A program made the translations under genes and the position numbers. A stretch of DNA of 64,000 bases from Desulfobacterales bacterium (GTDB lineage Bacteria; Desulfobacterota; Desulfobacteria; Desulfobacterales; JALSRD01). Location of the stretch: the NCBI GenBank assembly GCA_026984935.1, contig JALSRD010000035.1, forward strand, positions 96,000 to 159,999. Reading direction: 5' to 3'. Positions 9,614 through 19,036 of this stretch are shown here, one piece after another. The stretch's first letter is position 1; every line of letters begins with the position of its first letter. Below the pieces are notes generated by a model that did not search any database, was not told the DNA's origin, and saw only the letters and a list, made by a program, of their open reading frames with translations.

Positions 9614-10726
9614 ATGTTCAAGAAAGCCTGTTTTGAGGGCATCTCGGCCCTGAAGAGAAACTTTTTGCTGGTGGCCCTGGTCGGCGTGTCACTGGGACTG
9701 GCGGGCGTGCTGCACCAGCCCCTGCAGCGCCTGCCGGACTATGTGGACTGGGACACCATCGCCACTTTGTGCGGGCTTTTGCTGATCACCACGGGCCTTA
9801 AGGAAAGCAACCTGTTCGATGCAGCGGCTTACCGCATTTCGCAGCGCATCGACACCGAACGCCGCCTGGCGCTGGCCCTGATTTTTTTCTCGGCCGCACT
9901 GGCCATGGTGCTGACCAACGACATTGCCCTGTTCATCATCGTTCCGCTGACGTTGGGGCTGCAAAAAATCGCCGCCAAAGATTACGCCAGAATGATCGTA
10001 CTGGAGGCCATCGCCGTCAATGTCGGTTCCTCGCTGACCACCATCGGCAACCCCCAGAACATTTTCCTCTGGCACCAGTGGCGTGTTTCCTTCCCGGTTT
10101 TTGCCAGCAAAATGGCGCCGCTGGTGCTGATCATGGCGGCATGCCTGTTCGTCGTGGTGTTTTTCTCCTTTCCCGCCGCTAAAATAGCGGCCCGCAACGC
10201 CCATCCCCCGGTGGTGCACCGCAGGCTGTTTTGGCTGTCCGCCGTCTTGCTGATTGCGTTTGTTGTTTCCGTCGAACTGCGCTGTGAAAGGTACTTTCTG
10301 GCGATCGTCTTTCTTGCGCTGTTGTGGACCCGCAGGAACGTCATTTTCAAGACCGACTGGGGGCTCGTAGGGCTGTTTATTGTTATTTTCATCGATCTGG
10401 ACCTGTTCTGCCAGATCGGGGCCGTGAAACGTCTGCTGGCCTCCCTGGATTTCCACCATCCCGGTACGCTGTTTTTGACCGGCGCACTGATGTCGCAGGC
10501 CATCAGCAATGTTCCCGCAACCATTCTACTGGCCAAATACACGGCCGATTTCAAAATGTTGGCCTACGGCGTCAACGTCGGTGGAAACGGCCTGCTGATC
10601 GGCTCTTTTGCCAACCTGATCGCCCTGCGCTTTATCCAAAGGCGCCGCAAGTATTGGTTGTTCCACGCGTATTCCATTCCTTTCTTCATCGTTACTATGA
10701 TTTTGGCATACGATCTGCTGATCTGA
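9614..10726 (+). CDS. SLC13/ArsB-NhaD superfamily permease
   Basis: Ion-transporter-superfamily membrane protein, 370 aa from the ATG at 9614. An in-frame ATG at 9536 would add 26 polar residues. About ten membrane helices are visible. The two re-entrant signature regions are present: AMVLTNDIALFIIVPLTLG and NVGSSLTTIGNPQNI in the first half, and ISNVPATILLAKYT in the second. These motifs mark the ArsB/NhaD/citrate-anion families, so the substrate could be an inorganic anion, a dicarboxylate or Na+/H+. No neighbour decides this. Confidence 0.85.
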   Translation: MFKKACFEGISALKRNFLLVALVGVSLGLAGVLHQPLQRLPDYVDWDTIATLCGLLLITTGLKESNLFDAAAYRISQRIDTERRLALALIFFSAALAMVLTNDIALFIIVPLTLGLQKIAAKDYARMIVLEAIAVNVGSSLTTIGNPQNIFLWHQWRVSFPVFASKMAPLVLIMAACLFVVVFFSFPAAKIAARNAHPPVVHRRLFWLSAVLLIAFVVSVELRCERYFLAIVFLALLWTRRNVIFKTDWGLVGLFIVIFIDLDLFCQIGAVKRLLASLDFHHPGTLFLTGALMSQAISNVPATILLAKYTADFKMLAYGVNVGGNGLLIGSFANLIALRFIQRRRKYWLFHAYSIPFFIVTMILAYDLLI

Positions 10727-10811
10727 GGCACAGTACCTCTTTGGCAAAAGCCGAAACCTTCCCGGTGGTATGCACCTCGGGGCGGCCTGCCGCGTGCCAT
10801 ATTCCATCGAT

Positions 10812-10839
10812 TTGACATCCACCGAATTGCAGCTATTTT
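10812..10839 (+). promoter_or_regulatory. Sigma-70-type promoter for the cupin-HdrC-HdrB operon
   Basis: TTGACA at 10812-10817 is a perfect -35 box, separated by 16 bases from TATTTT at 10834-10839 (4 of 6 matches to the -10 consensus). The cupin ATG is 69 bases further on, with a clean ribosome site. Sequence match only. Confidence 0.55.
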
Positions 10840-10908
10840 AAATGCAGTGTCTCTTTGCAACCCGTGTGCCGCGAGCGGCATGATCCTCAACCAAAAAAGG
10901 AGCTTCGC

Positions 10909-11229
10909 ATGCAGAAGCGCATCGCCGTGTTCGAAGAAAATGGATTCTCGGAAAAGGGGCCCAAAAATTTTCTGGTTCACGATTCCCCGTACTTTAAAAT
11001 CATCAATTTCAACTTCAAGGCCGGTCAGGAACTGCCCGTGCACGCCCATGACATCGACGGCCAGGTCAGCATCGCCGTGCTCGAGGGCCGGGGCCAATTT
11101 CTGGGCGAAGGCGACCGGAAGATAGACGCCGGGACCGGTGACGTGCTGGTTTCGGATATCCGCGAACCGCACGGCGTCCGTGCACTCAGTGACATGCGGG
11201 TGCTGGTGACGATCGCCCCGCCCATATAA
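10909..11229 (+). CDS. Small cupin-domain protein
   Basis: 106-aa single-domain cupin. The ATG at 10909 is chosen because AAAAAAGGAG lies just before it. The cupin motif 1 histidines sit in ELPVHAHDIDGQVSIAVLEG, and motif 2 is near SDIREPHGVRALSDMRVLV. A metal-binding jelly-roll fold is expected, either as a small-molecule sensor or an isomerase-like enzyme. It is the first gene of an operon with HdrC and HdrB (9-base gap), so a link to redox metabolism is possible but unproven. Confidence 0.85.
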   Translation: MQKRIAVFEENGFSEKGPKNFLVHDSPYFKIINFNFKAGQELPVHAHDIDGQVSIAVLEGRGQFLGEGDRKIDAGTGDVLVSDIREPHGVRALSDMRVLVTIAPPI

Positions 11230-11238
11230 GCGCACGCC

Positions 11239-11838
11239 ATGCGAAACGCCGCCGACAGCCAGCCTCGTCGATCCACGGTGCACCTGACGGCACAACAGGG
11301 GCATTTTGCCCGCGAAGTGTCCCGTCGCGCGCACGTCAATATCGCGCGCTGTTGGCACTGCAAGTGCTGCAGCAACGGCTGCCCGTTTGCGGCTGCCATG
11401 GATTTTTATCCCAACCAGGTCATCCGGCTGGCACAGCTCGGGCTGAAACGGCAGGCCCTCGAATCGTCATCCATCTGGATCTGCGTGGGCTGCAATACCT
11501 GTTCGGTGGAATGCCCCCAGGCCATCGACGTGGCGGCGGTCATGGATGCGCTGCGGCAGATGGCCATCGCGGAAAAGGCGGCGGTCGGCGAACCGAACAT
11601 ACTGGAGTTTCACCGCGAGGTGGTCGAATCCATCCGGCGGTACGGCCGCACGCACAAGCTTGAAATCATGATGCGCTACAAGCTCAAAAAGCACGACTGG
11701 CTTTCGGATGTCAATATCGCTCTGCAAATGCTGTCGAAGCGCAAGCTGGACCTACGGCCGTCGCGCGTAAAGCGTCTGGAGCAGATTCAGGCGGTTTTTC
11801 AGAACATCTTACAGGCAAAAGGGCATGAGCAGCGGTAG
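11239..11838 (+). CDS. hdrC: Heterodisulfide reductase subunit C-like iron-sulfur protein
   Basis: 199-aa soluble protein that should carry two [4Fe-4S] clusters and pass electrons to HdrB. The two ferredoxin motifs are complete: C38-x2-C41-x2-C44-x3-C48-P and C82-x2-C85-x2-C88-x3-C92-P. The rest is helical, as in archaeal and deltaproteobacterial HdrC. It overlaps hdrB by 14 bases. The flavin subunit HdrA, which normally completes the complex, is not in this window, so the electron partner is unknown. Confidence 0.9.
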   Translation: MRNAADSQPRRSTVHLTAQQGHFAREVSRRAHVNIARCWHCKCCSNGCPFAAAMDFYPNQVIRLAQLGLKRQALESSSIWICVGCNTCSVECPQAIDVAAVMDALRQMAIAEKAAVGEPNILEFHREVVESIRRYGRTHKLEIMMRYKLKKHDWLSDVNIALQMLSKRKLDLRPSRVKRLEQIQAVFQNILQAKGHEQR

Positions 11839-12682
11839 CGTTAAAGAAATATCCTACTTTCCGGGATGTTCTCTGGCGACTTCGGCCCGCGAGAGCAACC
11901 AGTCGCTGCTGGCCTTTTTCGAGGCCCATGGCATAAAGCTGGTGGAACTTGACGACTGGAACTGCTGCGGATCGTCCTCCGCCCACAGCATCGCCGCCGA
12001 GCTCACCCATCTTCTGCCGAGCCGCAATCTCGCGCTGGCACCGCCGCAGCGGCCCCTGCTGGCGGCCTGCCCCAACTGTTTCCTGCGGCTGAAGCTCACG
12101 CACATGACGCTTTTACAGAACCGCCGGGCCGCAGAGAAATACCGCCGCCTGTGGGGCCGTGCTTTCGATGCGCGTCTGCAGATCGTCACCTTTTTCGATC
12201 TGCTGTCGGACATGGTCGACCGCGGCGTCTTTAAAGACAACCCCCGGCGCCTGACCGGCTTGAAATTCGTCCCCTATTACGGCTGCATGCTGGCCCGCCC
12301 GCCGTCCATGCGCAATGAGCGCAATTTCCACGGCCTGATGGAGAAAGTGCTGGTATCGCTGGGGGCCGTGCCGCTCACCTGGTCCCAGGGCGCACGCTGC
12401 TGCGGGACGTTCCTGTCGGTTTCGCGGCCGGACATCGCCGCCGACAGCGTTGCCGGGATCATGCAGGCAGCCGTGGACGTGCAGGCCGAGTGCATCGTGA
12501 CCGCCTGCGCCATGTGCCACCTGAACCTGGAGATCCGCAGCCCGCTGGCGATAAAAGTGCCGATTCTCTACTTCTCGGAACTGTTGTCACTCTCGGCGGG
12601 CATCGGCGGCGGCAAGGGCTGGTTCCGCCGGCATCTGATCGATCCACGCCCGCTGCTGCAGTCCAAGGGGCTCATCGCATAG
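11825..12682 (+). CDS. hdrB: Heterodisulfide reductase subunit B-like (CCG-domain) protein
   Basis: 285-aa protein with two CCG domains, the fold that binds non-cubane [4Fe-4S] clusters and reduces disulfides. The first domain has C15, C47-C48-G and C82-P-N-C85. The second has the cysteine of YYGCML, then RCCG, then the CAMC pair, so both halves look intact. In methanogens HdrB reduces CoM-S-S-CoB. Sulfate reducers use homologues with unidentified thiol substrates or in electron bifurcation. It is the last gene of the cupin-hdrC-hdrB operon. Confidence 0.9.
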   Translation: MSSGSVKEISYFPGCSLATSARESNQSLLAFFEAHGIKLVELDDWNCCGSSSAHSIAAELTHLLPSRNLALAPPQRPLLAACPNCFLRLKLTHMTLLQNRRAAEKYRRLWGRAFDARLQIVTFFDLLSDMVDRGVFKDNPRRLTGLKFVPYYGCMLARPPSMRNERNFHGLMEKVLVSLGAVPLTWSQGARCCGTFLSVSRPDIAADSVAGIMQAAVDVQAECIVTACAMCHLNLEIRSPLAIKVPILYFSELLSLSAGIGGGKGWFRRHLIDPRPLLQSKGLIA

Positions 12683-12687
12683 CCGCG

Positions 12688-12714
12688 GTATTGCCTGCCG
12701 CCGCCATGCAATAC
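12688..12714. terminator. Inverted repeat between convergent hdrB and the ACT gene
   Basis: GTATTGC and GCAATAC form a 7-base stem around a 13-base GC-rich loop, in the 80-base gap between two convergent genes. There is no T-run, so this is at best a weak or Rho-assisted terminator. Confidence 0.3.
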
Positions 12715-12762
12715 GCTGCCGGCCCATCGCCGCCGCAGCAAAAACCACGCGTGAACTTCGGC

Positions 12763-13173
12763 CTACAGCACTGCAACGCCGTTTTGCCGCAGGATGGCGG
12801 CCGCCCGGGCGTTGTCCGAAAAGCGAAAGACCATTACGGCGACCCCGGGCAGCGCACTGGCCGCGGTGTAGCTGTACTCGATCTGCAGGTCGTCATCGGC
12901 AAACATTTCCAGCATCCGGCTCAACGCCCCCGGCTTGTCGTCGGTTTCCACCATCACCACATCGTTGACCACGGCAGCGATTTTTTCCGCCTTAAGGCCG
13001 GCAACGGCGCCGTCCGGATCGGAAACCACCATGCGCAGTTTGCAGTGGCCATCGCCGTTGTCCACCAGGCAATGCGCACGCAGATCGATGGCCGCCCGGC
13101 TCAACCGCGAGATGACCCGGCTGATGGGCAATGCCCCGTTTGCGGTCAGAACGGTGATCTGTTTTGTCGTCAT
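12763..13173 (-). CDS. Tandem ACT-domain protein
   Basis: 136-aa stand-alone ACT protein. The start is the ATG at 13173, which follows GGAGGAG. The frame upstream is open but unlikely. Two ACT-like halves are visible: ITVLTANGALPISRVISRL at the N-terminus, and VMVETDDKPGALSRMLEMFA in the second half, the latter being the classic amino-acid-binding loop. Such proteins sense an amino acid and regulate a partner. No partner is evident here, the transglutaminase-like gene upstream being the only co-directional neighbour. Confidence 0.85.
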   Translation of the reverse strand: MTTKQITVLTANGALPISRVISRLSRAAIDLRAHCLVDNGDGHCKLRMVVSDPDGAVAGLKAEKIAAVVNDVVMVETDDKPGALSRMLEMFADDDLQIEYSYTAASALPGVAVMVFRFSDNARAAAILRQNGVAVL

Positions 13174-13196
13174 AACTCCTCCACGTCTTGGCACTT

Positions 13197-13928
13197 TCAG
13201 GTGCGCAGCACGGTTTCGCCGTAGAAATCCCTTTGGATGCCGCCGCGACCGGCTTCAAAGGCTTCAATCCAGGAGAGCACCCGCCGCCGCCCGTAGACCC
13301 ATTTCCAGGCCTCGAGGATGCTCTCAAGGGGCACGTCGGAAAAGGTGCCGTGATCTTCGACATACTCCATGAAGCGTTTGTTTTCAGTGTTGTAGGGTTG
13401 GAAAATGGAGTCATTGCGGCCATCGAAGGTCAGGGGCGCAACGCCGTGGCGCCGGCACAGCTCACGGTTGAACGCCGGCGTGGCCTTCACCCACCTCTCC
13501 TCTATGTGAAATTCCACAAACCCGTGATAGACAAACAGGTCCGACCCCACGTAGTCGATCAGCTGCTGCGTGGCCAGGTGATTCCTGACGGTGGCAAACC
13601 CCAGCCGGGTGGGAATACCGGCCGCGCGGCCCAGGGCACACAGCAGTACGGCCTTGGGAATGCAGAAGGCCCTGCCGCGCTGCAGCACACTGCTGGCACG
13701 GTAGTGTTCGGGCCGGTAAAACGGCGTGTAGGGATCGTACCAGATGCTGTCGCGGGCGACCTCGTACAGTTTTGCGGCCTGCAGGGCAGGGTCCCCGGCT
13801 GCAGCGGCGAGTGTCGTCTGCACCAGAGACACAATCGCAGGATGCCGGCTGTCGATCATGTCCGTGGGGCCAAGGCAGCCTTCGGGCGGCGGATCCGATA
13901 TGGGTAAGCTTGTATTTTGCACTGACAT
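13197..13928 (-). CDS. Transglutaminase-like cysteine protease/peptidase-fold protein
   Basis: 243-aa soluble protein with a transglutaminase core. The likely nucleophile is C89 in GRAFCIPKA, followed by the usual helix LLCALGRAAGIPTRLGF. The histidine is H135 in VYHGFVEF. In the third motif, WVKATPAFN, the usual triad aspartate position reads T, which I associate with this particular subfamily. No signal peptide is seen. The start at 13928 is chosen over the longer frame to 13997, whose extra residues look non-coding. Function is unknown. Confidence 0.8.
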   Translation of the reverse strand: MSVQNTSLPISDPPPEGCLGPTDMIDSRHPAIVSLVQTTLAAAAGDPALQAAKLYEVARDSIWYDPYTPFYRPEHYRASSVLQRGRAFCIPKAVLLCALGRAAGIPTRLGFATVRNHLATQQLIDYVGSDLFVYHGFVEFHIEERWVKATPAFNRELCRRHGVAPLTFDGRNDSIFQPYNTENKRFMEYVEDHGTFSDVPLESILEAWKWVYGRRRVLSWIEAFEAGRGGIQRDFYGETVLRT

Positions 13929-14216
13929 TCCATCAGAATCGGTTTTTGTCTGAGTGTAATGAAAAACCCGGCCAGGATCAAGGCAAAACCACGGCACAGC
14001 GGACCACAGGCCGGCGCCGGCCAGAACTTTCGATATCCGGAATTAATATTAAAGATTTTGCGGGCGCATACCGATAACCGTTCAAAAGATTTACGATTTC
14101 AGGCAGCTTTCACCCAGACGCACCGCCGGGAAAGCCGGTGCTTTGCCGAAACCCCGAAAATTTGCCCGGAAACCAAACGTTTACAGGCTGTTTTATCCTT
14201 ACATGACAACCAGGCC
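13929..14216. other. Intergenic region between divergent genes, no feature seen
   Basis: 288 bases between the transglutaminase-like and HEAT-repeat starts. Part is AT-richer (around 14040-14060) and could hold promoters, but I found no pair of good -35 and -10 boxes. The HEAT frame is open through this region from 13959, but the translation is rich in arginine, histidine and proline and looks non-coding. Confidence 0.4.
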
Positions 14217-16469
14217 ATGGCGACTGAAGCGTCCAATCAAGATGCCCTCAAGCTGATCGTCCAGTTGCAGGCTGCTATCCGCACCGTGCGTCTTTACCCT
14301 CCGTCGAATCCCCTGGTCCAATCCTCGATCAGTGCGCTGCGGAACAGCTTCGATACACTTTTAAAAGACCGGGATGCCTTCGTACTGGCGGAATCCGAAA
14401 ATTGTCTCATCGTCGACGGAACACCTCTGGATGAAAAGGCCCAGAAAAAAGATCAGGTGCTGGCACTGCGCGGTCTGCTGCAACAGCTGGGGCTGCAGAG
14501 CGTCGGTTTTTCCAGAGGGCTGACCGACGGCGAATTGCGCAGTGCCGTCGAACTGTTCGGCCTGGATGCAAAAACGTTTCAGGAGCGGCCCTTCGTGGAA
14601 ATTGCCGCACAAAGAAAGCTGCCGCACCTGCAGTTTAACCAGAAGATCTACGTGGCGGTGGACCCGGACAGGCAACTGCTGCAGAGCCTGGCGGTGAAAG
14701 ATGAGGAAATCCTCAAATTTTTTCAGGCCGGCGGACAGTCCGAGGCTCCCGACAGCGAGGAAATTCGCCGGATGGCCGCGGATCCCCGGTGGATCGCCGG
14801 TGTTTTCGCCTCCGGCCTCAAACGTATCGCAGCGCAAACCGGTCCGGCGCCCAGCACGGCTTTTTCACAAGGTTTTGAAGATCTGCTGAAAAGGATGGAC
14901 CCGGTCCTCGAACAGCACGACCGGCAGCAAGTTGCCGCGCATCTGGCCCGCGAGGTCGCCCGGACGGACATCGACACCATTTTTTCAGTGGCGGCCCAGG
15001 ATGTCGAAAAGCATCTGGGAAAGCCTTTCCTGGAGGCACTGACCGAGCAGCTTGACACGCATCAATTCAAGCAGTTGGTGGACAGGCTGGAGCATGCCGC
15101 CCGCGGACAGCGGCCGGGCGATGCGCAGGAATCCGCACCGTCGGATACATCCCTCCAAACGGCCCTTGAGGCACTCATGCGCTCGGCAAAGGGGCAGCAG
15201 TTCAAATTGAAGCCGGCCCGCGACAGCGCCGGCGCTGTACAGGACGGGCAGCAGGGTATGGTGTCGGCCGCGGAAGCGGTAAAAAAAATGCGTCACGGTG
15301 ATTTTTCAGCCTTAGGCGACCCCAACGTGCTGGAAAGCCTGCCGCGCTTGGTCAAATCCCTGCTGGACGGCAACCGGGACGAGCCGGCCGGCCGGCTCGT
15401 CGATACCATCGCACATGCCATCTTGCACGCGCCGCCCCGGATGCATGCGCATTTATTGGAGATAATAGAAAAAACCGCTGACGGAGCCGGGATCCAACGC
15501 CACCCGGCGGCCATGGCCTCGCTTTCCGAGCACCTGAGCACCTGGCTCAAGAAGCAATACAACCGCACTCCGGAGGTCGAAACCGTCTGCAAGCGGCTGG
15601 GCAAGCTTGCCGTAGACTTCATCCACGCCGGAAACTTCAGGCGCGCCGTTCTGCCGGTGTCCACTTTACGTGAAATCGCCGCCGACCGGACACAGCGTGA
15701 CGATGCGCTCTGCCGCACCTGCCGCAGCCAGATCAAACGCATAGCGTCCGCCGACACAGTGTCGCTGCTCATGGAAACGATGCACTCCAATGAAAGTGAA
15801 ATACGCACCGCCGTATCCCGCATCCTGACCAACCTGGGGCCGGCCTGTGCCGAGCAACTGCTGGATATCCTGCAGCGGAGCACCATCGCCAGGGAACGGC
15901 TGCATATCCTCAGCATCATCGCCGACATGGGCCCCGCGGTCGCCCCCGCCGTGGTCCAGCGTATCCGGCAGCAGGGTCCCTGGTACTACCTGCGCAATCT
16001 GGTGCGCCTGTTGGGTGAAATCGGCAACGAAACACACCTCGATGCCCTGACGCCTCTGCTGAACCACGATGATTTTCGCGTCAAATGGGAAGTTCTGGGC
16101 AGCATTTTCAAAATCGGCGGCCAGCAACGCGGAACCATCCTCCTCGAGCAACTGCCGGTGGCGGAAGACCGCCTGAAGCTGCAGGTCGTTTCGCTGCTGG
16201 GAGGCCTGCGCTACCGGAACGCAGTGCCGGCACTTATCCACCTGCTGGAAAAAAGGTCTTATCGCAAGAGCCGCAACAGGGCTCCGCTGCAGGTAAAAGC
16301 CTGCACGGCACTGGGGAAAATCGGGTCTTCGCTGGCAATCCCGATCCTTTCGGAAATTTCCCGGGGCCGCAGGGCATCGGTTTTCAAATCCTACGACCCA
16401 TCGGTGAGATCCGCCGCCGCCGCGGCCTTGAGCACCCTGCAGCAGTCACTGAAAAACAGCGCCGGGTAG
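14217..16469 (+). CDS. Large HEAT-repeat protein
   Basis: 750-aa protein from the ATG at 14217. The open frame extends to 13959, but the first 86 residues look non-coding, and neither start has a good ribosome site. The N-terminal third (LIVQLQAAIRTVRLYPPSNP, then DGTPLDEKAQKKDQVLALRG) is a pattern seen in deltaproteobacterial HEAT proteins. From about residue 520 helical repeats are clear: LLETMHSNESEIR, LGEIGNETHLDALTPLL, ALIHLLEKRSYR, ALGKIGSSLAIPIL. It is probably a cytoplasmic scaffold. No catalytic motif, signal peptide or membrane helix is visible. Confidence 0.78.
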   Translation: MATEASNQDALKLIVQLQAAIRTVRLYPPSNPLVQSSISALRNSFDTLLKDRDAFVLAESENCLIVDGTPLDEKAQKKDQVLALRGLLQQLGLQSVGFSRGLTDGELRSAVELFGLDAKTFQERPFVEIAAQRKLPHLQFNQKIYVAVDPDRQLLQSLAVKDEEILKFFQAGGQSEAPDSEEIRRMAADPRWIAGVFASGLKRIAAQTGPAPSTAFSQGFEDLLKRMDPVLEQHDRQQVAAHLAREVARTDIDTIFSVAAQDVEKHLGKPFLEALTEQLDTHQFKQLVDRLEHAARGQRPGDAQESAPSDTSLQTALEALMRSAKGQQFKLKPARDSAGAVQDGQQGMVSAAEAVKKMRHGDFSALGDPNVLESLPRLVKSLLDGNRDEPAGRLVDTIAHAILHAPPRMHAHLLEIIEKTADGAGIQRHPAAMASLSEHLSTWLKKQYNRTPEVETVCKRLGKLAVDFIHAGNFRRAVLPVSTLREIAADRTQRDDALCRTCRSQIKRIASADTVSLLMETMHSNESEIRTAVSRILTNLGPACAEQLLDILQRSTIARERLHILSIIADMGPAVAPAVVQRIRQQGPWYYLRNLVRLLGEIGNETHLDALTPLLNHDDFRVKWEVLGSIFKIGGQQRGTILLEQLPVAEDRLKLQVVSLLGGLRYRNAVPALIHLLEKRSYRKSRNRAPLQVKACTALGKIGSSLAIPILSEISRGRRASVFKSYDPSVRSAAAAALSTLQQSLKNSAG

Positions 16470-16472
16470 AAT

Positions 16473-16886
16473 TTAACGATTCGGCTGGTTCGAGCCGCTG
16501 ATGGTTTTCAGCAGATCGAGGGCCCGCCGGGCGTGCTTCCAGGGCACGAACAAATGGTCGTGGTAAAAAGCCGCCACCGGGTTGACGCTGATACCGGCAT
16601 CTGCCAGCGGCCGCAGGAGCGCCGCCAGAAACCCCACCGCAGAAAGGTCCGAAGGCACCCGGCAGGTGATCAGAGCCCAGACCCCCTTGTAGCGCAACGA
16701 CAGATCCTCGGCGGTCTCACGCCGGACGACAACGGAAAGCCCCTCGTCCTCTCGAAAAAATGCCACGGCGTCAAGATCCAGCCGGCGGTAGCGGTCCGCA
16801 TCCAGGCTGCAGAACACGAATTCACCGTCTTTGAGGCAGGGGTCGATGGCTTTCAGCAGGTGTTCGAGGTTTGTCTGCGGTATCAT
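16473..16886 (-). CDS. ACT-domain protein of the COG3602 type
   Basis: 137-aa cytoplasmic protein with two ACT-like halves. FVFCSLDADRYRRLDLDAVAFFREDEG and VGFLAALLRPLADAGISVNPVAAFYHDHLFVP are family-typical blocks. The family is taken to bind amino acids, but its role is unknown. It follows waaC by 27 bases on the same strand and is probably the last gene of the waaA-waaF-waaC transcript, though no functional tie to LPS is apparent. Confidence 0.83.
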   Translation of the reverse strand: MIPQTNLEHLLKAIDPCLKDGEFVFCSLDADRYRRLDLDAVAFFREDEGLSVVVRRETAEDLSLRYKGVWALITCRVPSDLSAVGFLAALLRPLADAGISVNPVAAFYHDHLFVPWKHARRALDLLKTISGSNQPNR

Positions 16887-16913
16887 GTGAACATTGCCCT
16901 CCCGGGTCCGGGC

Positions 16914-17989
16914 TCAAGGCGACGTCTGTCCAAGGGCACATTTGTCCGCCAGGCGGCGCCGGACGGCAGCGAATACCGGCTGCACGGGCAGGCCCCGCAG
17001 GCAGGCACCGGTTCCCAGGGGACAGATGCGCTTGAAGCAGGGGCTGCAGGCAAGCTTGCGGCGCACGACCGTGTGGCCCCGCCCGAAGGGCCCGGTGCGC
17101 CAGGGTGCCGTGGGGCCGAAGATCGCGACCACCGGCAAACCCGCGGCACAGCCCAGGTGCATGGGGCCGGTATCGGTGGTCACCAGCAGGTCACAGCGTT
17201 GGTACAGTGCCGCCAGGGTTTTCAAGGTCGTGCGGCCGGCCAGGTTCAGCGCCGGTGCGGCCATGGCCGCCAGGATGCGCGCCACCAGCGGCCGGTCCGC
17301 CGCACTGCCGGTAAAGACGATCTGCACCCCGCAGCGCCGGACCAGGCCGTCGGCCAGGGCCGCAAATCTTCCCGGCGGCCAGAGTTTGGTCTCCCATTTG
17401 GCCACCGGATTGACGGCCACCAGAGGCCTGTCGGGGTGTATGCCGCCGCGTGCCAGGAGAACCGCGGCCGCCTCCCGCGCGCTTTCGTCTATCGGCAGAT
17501 CGTAGGCGATTTCGCCGCGCGCAACACCCAGGGCCTCGATCAGCAGCAGCCCGCGCTCCAGGGCATGAATCTCCATGCTCACAGGCGGTATCTTCTCGTT
17601 TAAAAAAATGTAGCTGTGCTCCATGTGCTGCATCCCGCGCCCGAATCCCACCTTGCGGCGTCCCCTGGCCAGGGCGATCAGCACGCCGCTTTTGAGCAGC
17701 GCCTGGAAATCCAGCACCAGGTCGTAGCGCGTGTCGCGCAGCGCCCGGATAAAAGCGCCCATTTCCTGCAGGGCCGCCTTCCGGCCGGGTCCGGCAAGCG
17801 CCCGCAGCCAGCGCTTGCGTTTGGACACCAGCACGCGGTCCACGGCCCGGTGTCCCATCACCAGGGGTGCCGCGTCCTCTTCCACCAGCCAGGTGATGTG
17901 GGCGTGCGGATCGTGCCGCCGCAGGGCGTTTACGGCCGGCAGCGTATGGATCACATCGCCGATGGCGCTCAGTTTCACGATCAGGATTT

Positions 17990-17993
<4 letters not shown>
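16914..17993 (-). CDS. waaC: Lipopolysaccharide heptosyltransferase I (GT9)
   Basis: 359-aa cytoplasmic-face glycosyltransferase expected to add the first L-glycero-D-manno-heptose to Kdo-lipid A. It starts with GTG in a 4-base overlap with waaF. The N-terminus KILIVKLSAIGDVIHTLPAV is the WaaC signature. VTTDTGPMHLGCAAGLPVVAIFGPT is the GT9 ADP-heptose-binding region. A cysteine-rich C-terminal stretch (CSPCFKRICPLGTGAC) resembles that in deltaproteobacterial heptosyltransferases. I cannot exclude a related heptosyltransferase (WaaQ type). Confidence 0.88.

Positions 17994-19025
<1,032 letters not shown>

Positions 19026-19036
<11 letters not shown>

Noticed and set aside
13959..14216. Longer N-terminus for the HEAT-repeat protein
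   Set aside because: The added 86 residues are basic and non-repetitive, and look non-coding.
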